A DNA stretch of 64,000 nucleotides. Source: Euglena gracilis. Taxonomy: Eukaryota; Euglenida; Euglenophyceae; Euglenales. Below are positions 58,354 to 64,000 of this stretch, in pieces. Below the pieces are notes generated by a model. It worked only from the letters and a program-made list of their open reading frames with translations. It did not search any database and was not told the DNA's origin. The DNA is taken from positions 37,619,703 to 37,683,702 of the forward strand of contig CP154954.1 in assembly GCA_039621445.1 (NCBI GenBank), read 5' to 3'. The number at the start of each line of letters is the position of its first letter. Position 1 is the stretch's first letter. The position numbers were made by a program, and so were the translations under genes.

Positions 58354-60005
58354 GGGAGCCCGAGGTCCGAGGGCACGGACCTCTGGGCTGATGAACAGAT
58401 GGAGGTAAGACCTGATCAACCTTACCCCCCCTGCCCATCCGCCTTCACGGTCAGTACACGGAATTATTTCGGGTCCCCTACCCCCCACTCCACATTTCCG
58501 CTCGGAATTCTGAGCAAAGTAGGAAAGGGTTCTGGGTGAGCTGGCATGTAAACGTGTTTCCGCCAGACCCTGCACTTTGCGTACCACCAATGGAATTACT
58601 CGTCCAAGCGGAAATCCGCATTCAAAATTTCTCCACTAAAGTTAAAATTCTCATTGACACTGGTTGTCGCATTGCACTGCTGTTTCGGTTGGGGTTGATA
58701 CGGACCCCGCTCTTGGTAAGCGCCAAGAAACCGATCAAAATTACAACCGCGGATAACACTCCCTTCTGTGGTGGTGATTTGGGATGTGTGCTCGAGATAC
58801 TCTTGCCCATCATTCCGAAGCATCACTCACAACCCCCACAATTACAACATTTCACCAATATTTGGGGTTACGAGTCCGGAATTCACGGGTCTGACGTAAT
58901 TTTGGGATACCCATTTTTACGCCAGTACCGATTGGTTGTGGATTGCCACTCCCACGGTTTGCGCACAGCACCCACCACTTCATTGAAACCCAAACCACCA
59001 TCACCGTTGGCATCCGCCATGATGACCACCACTTTTCCAACACCGTTACCCACAATGGCAACACCGTTATCCACCACACCAACAACCGTTTTCCACACCC
59101 GGGGTACGGAGAAAGCCTCCCCCCTGCCCAATGACACACCAACATGCGTTCCACATGAGGCAGGGCAAGCGAGTAGCGGTACTCCCGCCGTTTCACTGGG
59201 TTACAAGACTAAAGCCCAAAGGCCTGAAGTAATTACGGTGTCGAGTAGTCGCCCAGCTTCACCACCACTCCGTTTCCCACCAGTTGTGCCGAATGCAGGC
59301 ATACCTGTACAAGACTCACCGGCTAATGCCATCGACACCCACTTACACGCACACCCGTCACACCACACACACTTCCTTCCAATGTGTGCACTGCAGGAGA
59401 ATTTCCACCCAATCGGATTTCGATTGTGGATGTTCAGTTCAAAATCCGACACTAATCGCAATTCCGAAAGCGCAATCCACACCCCAGGATACACTTGGTT
59501 GTAACCCGAAATGCGCGGAGATACACCGAGTACTCCAACAACGCGGAATAACCTCGTTGTTCAGAAACGCGAAAAGCGTCATGCCTAATCACCATCCCGA
59601 GTACACTTGGTTTGAATTCGATGCGGAATGGGGAAACCCCCAACCTGTCCAAACTCCCTTGGGATTATCCCTTGAGGTAGTGGAAGACAACCCGCATGTT
59701 TGTGGATCCATTCATTGTGTTTCTTCACTCCAACCCGGAAATAGGGTGCATGAATACGTGAAACGCGTATGGAATGCTTTCAATTTTGGTCAATATCGCA
59801 TTTTGAAACGATGGATTTCCAAAATCGCGACATTGGCTGATTCTTTTGATTGGCATTGAAAATCGATGCCTTTTCATCCAATGCACATGCCCGTTTGCCA
59901 CGTCATTGGTCACAACACTGCAACGCATTTGACAAATTTTGGGGTGACACGGTGTTATGGATGCACCCTCCCCCAAAGCTTATCGAATGTGCGGTTGGGA
60001 AAATT
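58354..60005 (+). pseudogene. Pol N-terminal part of element 3 (protease and linker)
   Basis: It follows the UAG in frame but meets a TGA near 58539 where element 1 reads GKGSWESWHA. The protease core is intact downstream (ILIDTGCRIALLF, ~58645; VILGYPFLRQY, ~58895). The Pro/Thr-rich linker and Cys-rich segment are present with indels near 59370 and 59857. The PPPKLIECAVGKI part is joined straight to RT by deletion at 60005. Confidence 0.85.
58357..58389 (+). promoter_or_regulatory. Stem-loop behind the gag UAG, element 3
   Basis: Identical in sequence, spacing and predicted 13-bp stem to 17785-17817 of element 1, again 3 nt after UAG with the Pol frame open behind it. Confidence 0.65.
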
Positions 60006-61292
60006 CACCAAATGCACTTGCACCCTGACTCCCAAACATACACGGCATTCGTGACATCCAAGGGTGTGTACCAATGGACGGTACTCCCCATGGGTGTTAA
60101 GAATGGTCCAGCCATGTTTCAGCGCATGATACAATGGGTTCCACGCGATTTACCGTTTGCCATTGTGTATATCGATGATGTGCTGGTGGGAACACCACCA
60201 CCATCCGCAAAATCGAGCGAGGATATCCTCGTCACACACTTCCACCATGTTTGCGCGGTATTAGCCGCTTTTCAAAAACATGTGCTTTTCGCGAAAGGCG
60301 CGAAAATGCATTTGTTTCGGATTCTCATAAAATTTTGCGGTCACATCCTCAGCAATGGACAGCGGAAAGCCGCTCCGAGTAAACTCGAAGCCATTAAGAA
60401 ATGGACCCCTGAGGTAATCAAAACGATTACTCACCTCAAAGGATTTTTGGATTAGCCCAATACTACGCGATTTATATGAAGGAGTTCGCGAAAATCGCGG
60501 TGCCCCTCACCAAAAAGCTCAACAACCAGGCTGTTGACAACACCAAAGTCATTTGGGATGACCAAATGCGCGAGGCCCTTGAGAACATCAAGGTTTTGCT
60601 TTTGGAGAATGTTGTCCTCGAAATCGCAGACCCCTACAAACCATACGTGTTGGAAGTCGACAGCAGCGATTACGCTGTTGGCGGAGTTCTTAGCCAGCAT
60701 AATGCGGCGAATGAGCTCCGACCTGTGGCTTTCTTCAGCAGAAAGTTACAGGGCGACGATGGAAAAGATCAAGTCAAATGGAGTATACGCGAGAAGGAAA
60801 CCTACACAATCGTGCTTATACTCCAGAAATTCCGAAGCTGGGAAGCCAGCAGCCTCGTCCAGACCCTCGTCAAGACCGAGCACGAGAGTCTCCAACACTG
60901 GTACACCGAGGATTTGAACAAGGCCATGTCATCGGTCGGAAGGCGATGCAGATGGCATGAGTTCTTGAGTCAATTCAACCTTGTGGTTATTTATACCCCT
61001 GGACACACACAGAAAGTAGCGGATCCGCTCAGTCGGGCCCCCTGGTATTACCCTGGGAACCCGGATGAGGGAGACGCGACTTTTCATGGAAGTCAGGAAG
61101 CTGACGAATACGCACGTGGAAACGACGCTGCGGATAAATCTTTTGGATTCTTTTCCCGTTTCACAACTATTCCTGGCCGCACCAGTGTGAGGAAGGCGCC
61201 GACGTGGAGGCACGTCCGGACCCCGTCGTATTACACGCACGGAGTCCCCTTCCCCACTGTTCTTTCGCGAATTGGATTATAGTCGTGACCCG
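60006..61292 (+). pseudogene. RT (5' truncated) and RNase H of element 3
   Basis: It begins at HQMHLHPDSQ, so the RT fingers and the first catalytic Asp (FDLEDGF in element 1) are missing; YIDDVLVG is retained (~60165). A missing G near 60450 frameshifts FLGLAQYY to FLD-stop. Frame resumes at MKEFAKIAVPLTKK with a complete RNase H core (LEVDSSDYAVGGVLSQ, ~60650; YTPGHTQKVADPLSR, ~60995). It would be catalytically dead. Confidence 0.88.
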
Positions 61293-62714
61293 GTGTATGA
61301 CACCATTGTCACCAGACTTCGTAATGGCGAAGTGCTGGACAATTACACTCTTTCACCTTTACGGTTGGTTTTTCGCAATGAATCGGGTTACAAATATTGT
61401 ATTCCCCAGGACCTGGTTGATGAGTTATCACAACCATGGTCACCCTGGGGCCCCCAAACTTCTTTCGTTTGTGGGCCGCCGGTATTGCACAACCCTGAGC
61501 GAGAAAGAGCTTTACTCACGCTGTTTGCAAATAGCGCAACGGTGTCAAATTTGTCAAGCGGTAAAACCCGGCAGAGGTACCCCCCCTGGTACGATGGACT
61601 ATTTCCCCGTACCCCCTGACATTTTTACATCCCTCTGCATGGATTTTGTGGAATTAGAACCGTGCAAGGGAACGGACGACAAAATTTACGATTACGTTTT
61701 TGTTGTCGTCTGCAGGCTGAGTGGGTACATTATAGCCATTCCATGCCAGAAGTCAGGGTTGACTGCCCAAAGTTTGGCAACTATATTTTTGGAGAAATGC
61801 ATTTGCTTAATGGGTTTACCGAATGAAATCGTGAGCGATCAAGACCATTTGATTTCTTCAAGGTTTTTCACAACTTTGTGCGGTTTACTCGGAATCGAGC
61901 AACATTTTTCCATTATATACCAACCCAAAGGCAATGGTAGAGCCGAGGCAGCCGTGAAATCCGTCGTGAATATGCTTCGCCTTCACTGGCTGACTGGCGC
62001 AGCAACTGGATATCAGTTCTACCATGGTCTTTGTTTTATATCAATACCCTACCAGGGTTGGTTTTACCTCACTCCCCCTATAAATTAGATTTCGGACGGG
62101 ACCCTCCGGCCATAGGGGATGTCCCTTCGGAGAGACCCGCCCGAACGAGTGTCAGTTGCGAGACCTGGTTTGCAAAAGTAGAAAATCTACGTTCTGCAGT
62201 CCAGAAGCGCGTGACTGATATTCATGCAACCAAACGGAAATCGTTTTTGCAGAATTTCAAGTCACCTGTGTATAGCCCCGGTGACCGCGTGTGGGTGCGG
62301 AATATCCGTACTCGCATGCAGTCTTCCAAGCTGGACCCCCTCTGGCTCGGCCCCTGTGAAATCCTAGAAAGACTAGGTACCAGCGGGCGTTACAAGGTTG
62401 CATTACCGAATGGTGTTGAGGACGTTCATATGGACGACTTCAAACCATACCTGTCGCCACCGGATGGGAAACCCATCCCGTGTCTGCACTTCAAACCCCG
62501 ATCCAGATAACCTGAGACGGACGACTTTGTAGTCGATAAAACTATCGATCACAAAATCGACAAAGGTATGCACCTTTGGAAGGTCCGCTGGAGAGGGTAT
62601 GGGCGCGAGGAGGACACTTGGGAGCCAGCAACCAGTTTTCTTGGGTATGTCCAACAGGATTGGAAACTGTGGAACAAGAAGCATAATATTGATGTTTCCA
62701 TGACAAGTTTTTGA
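61293..62714 (+). pseudogene. Integrase and chromodomain of element 3
   Basis: It shows the un-shifted join between RNase H and IN (LRLVFRNESGYKYCIPQDLVD) that element 1 lost, but has a 10-nt deletion just before the HHCC domain. The core retains CMDFVELEP, VSDQDHLISS and GRAEAAVKS, then frameshifts at ~61980 (one base missing in a T/C run). A TAA at ~62508 replaces a Leu codon ahead of the chromodomain (GMHLWKVRWRGYGREEDT). Confidence 0.88.
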
Positions 62715-62747
62715 GAACGCATGGGAAACCCATGTTGTTTTCTCTTC

Positions 62748-62784
62748 TTTTATCATTGATTCTTATCATTCTTTCTTTCCGCAG
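62748..62784 (+). promoter_or_regulatory. Candidate 3' splice site before ORF2, element 3
   Basis: ttctttctttccgcag ends at 62784, 91 nt before the ORF2 ATG, as in the other two copies. Confidence 0.55.
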
Positions 62785-62875
62785 ACTTTTTAACAAATAA
62801 TACTCAAGCGGTTACCCTCACACACCTTACAACCAACAACCGCAACATCCCACCGTACCGACCCCGGGCTGTATC

Positions 62876-64000
62876 ATGCTGCCCGGTGGAAGGGAGCCAG
62901 GCGGAGGACCGCCTTACCACCCCACCACTCACCCTCAACCTGACCAGTATGCGTACCGATACGGTACGCAGCCACCTGCACGGACTGCGGCTCAGGGAAA
63001 CCCTGAAGCCAGCAGCAGTGGCAGGATGACCCAGATGCCCGCGGAAGCGCGGCCATCTCAGTCATCAGGCTCTCGTCGCCTCCCACCGTATGCGGGTGTG
63101 ATGATCCACCGCACGGCGGAGACGATGAGCCGGGTTATGCAAACCCGGCACCAGACCACCTAACCCAGGCATTGTGGGATGACCACTGCCGTAAAATTTT
63201 GACTATCGCGAATACCCCTCCAGCCCTGTGGTGTATGTGCGCCCAGGCGACGATGACCGGTGTATTACACCGAACCGGACGCGTCGGGATTCGCGGCAGA
63301 CATTACCATGCGTGACCTGGGCGTGGAAGTCCCGCCACAGGTCGCACGGCAAGTACCACCAGTTGGCACTTACACCGCACATTTTCGTGCTCACTCCCCC
63401 GGATTACCCGAGGAAGAGACAGTGGAAGCACCTGTCCAGAGTGAACACCCACGTGTGAAAGAAAGTATTTTTCGATCACCTGAGCGCATGCCCTGGCGGG
63501 ATTATCCTGCGCAGGAGCATGTGTCTCAGTATACCGTCTCTGGGGACTACCCCCAGGAGGCGCCAATGCCACGGGATCAGTACGTATATCCACCTCAACC
63601 CCACCCAACCATACCTGACCCTATCCCACGACGTCCTGCGGAGGGAAACCCTCCTCCGACGTCTGACACTGCCCGAAGCGCTCGTCCGCGGGAAGCCGCG
63701 GCAGCGCCTCGTGCGGCACCAGTTCCCCAGGTACGGGATGAACCCGTTAACCTGTGGACTGGCCGGCCGTTTGAGACTGAGGAGGAGCGTCAACAGTATG
63801 AATATGCTGTGACGATCCAACGACAAATCGCACGTCGCCCCCCTGTTTCCGCTGGCCAGGGATACCCTGCCCGGGCGGAAATGACACGGGAAGAGCGCCA
63901 GCAGTATGATGCTGCTGTGTCGGCTCTCACAGGAGTCCCAGCTCCATCACGATCAAGTCAACCAGCGCGACAGCAGGACGTTGCTGTGGCGGAAGCGCCT
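62876..64000 (+). pseudogene. ORF2 of element 3, 5' part, cut by the window end
   Basis: ATG at 62876 (MLPGGREPGGGPPYHP). It is frameshifted near 63260 (cggtctggtgtattac shortened to cggtgtattac), with a 12-nt deletion at ~63140 between cgggtt and aacccg arms. It confirms the DYPQEAPMPRDQYVYPP reading that element 1 lost by an indel near 23730, so the start and the following region belong to one ORF. Confidence 0.85.

Larger units (their letters stand above)
53591..64000 (+). mobile_element. Element 3: rearranged copy, continues past the window
   Basis: Same order as element 1 and closely similar to it: 5' LTR, leader, ORF A, gag, UAG stem-loop, PR and linker, RT/RNase H, IN/chromodomain, ORF2. 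Distinguishing lesions are a 2.1-kb inversion in gag, a ~0.73-kb deletion joining the linker to RT, nonsense and frameshift changes in PR, RT, IN and ORF2, and a single degenerate PBS. The 3' LTR is beyond the window. Confidence 0.95.

Overview
The window is eukaryotic repeat DNA with no recognisable single-copy host gene. It holds two long arrays of a GC-rich 216-bp satellite and three copies or fragments of one large Ty3/gypsy-type LTR retrotransposon family, plus a diverged relative. Eukaryotic origin is shown by the LTR elements, their chromodomain integrase and polypyrimidine-CAG splice-acceptor-like sites. Nothing fixes the host lineage. I saw no dinoflagellate spliced-leader relic, and the primer binding site (initiator tRNA-Met type) is not diagnostic.

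Layout. 1-12985: satellite array 1, about 60 near-identical units. 12986-29560: element 1, a roughly 16.5-kb retrotransposon inserted in the satellite, on the + strand. Its order is 5' LTR, PBS, short ORF A, long coiled-coil Gag with two zinc knuckles, in-frame UAG, Pol (PR, long linker, RT, RNase H, IN, chromodomain), a very long extra ORF2, 3' UTR, polypurine tract and a scrambled 3' LTR. 29561-46998: satellite array 2, about 80 units, homogeneous on the left and diverged on the right, including a tandem 1,277-bp higher-order duplication. 46999-51127: element 2 on the - strand, retaining only part of IN, the chromodomain and part of ORF2. 51128-52148: a diverged LTR and 3' UTR of a related element, also on the - strand. 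52149-53590: AT-richer DNA in which I see no gene. 53591-64000: element 3 on the + strand, closely similar to element 1, with a 2.1-kb inversion inside gag and a 0.73-kb deletion across the PR/RT junction; it runs off the window.

How it works together. None of the copies is intact; each carries frameshifts, nonsense changes or rearrangements. Comparing copies nevertheless gives a consistent family plan. Gag and Pol are in one frame, separated by a single UAG followed 3 nt later by a 13-bp stem-loop, identical in two copies, which suggests stop-codon readthrough. ORF2 lies where env sits in retroviruses, behind a polypyrimidine-CAG acceptor conserved in all three copies, which suggests a spliced mRNA. 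ORF2 itself is not env-like: it has proline-rich segments, a GK-repeat tract and Cys/His-rich domains.

The most unusual global signal is a very high density of short perfect hairpins (5-9 bp arms, 2-4 nt A-rich loops) in LTRs, coding regions and the satellite unit alike. Second are the junctions between element and satellite: the 3' LTR of element 1 is a patchwork of LTR and satellite blocks, and ORF2 of element 2 runs in frame into the satellite.
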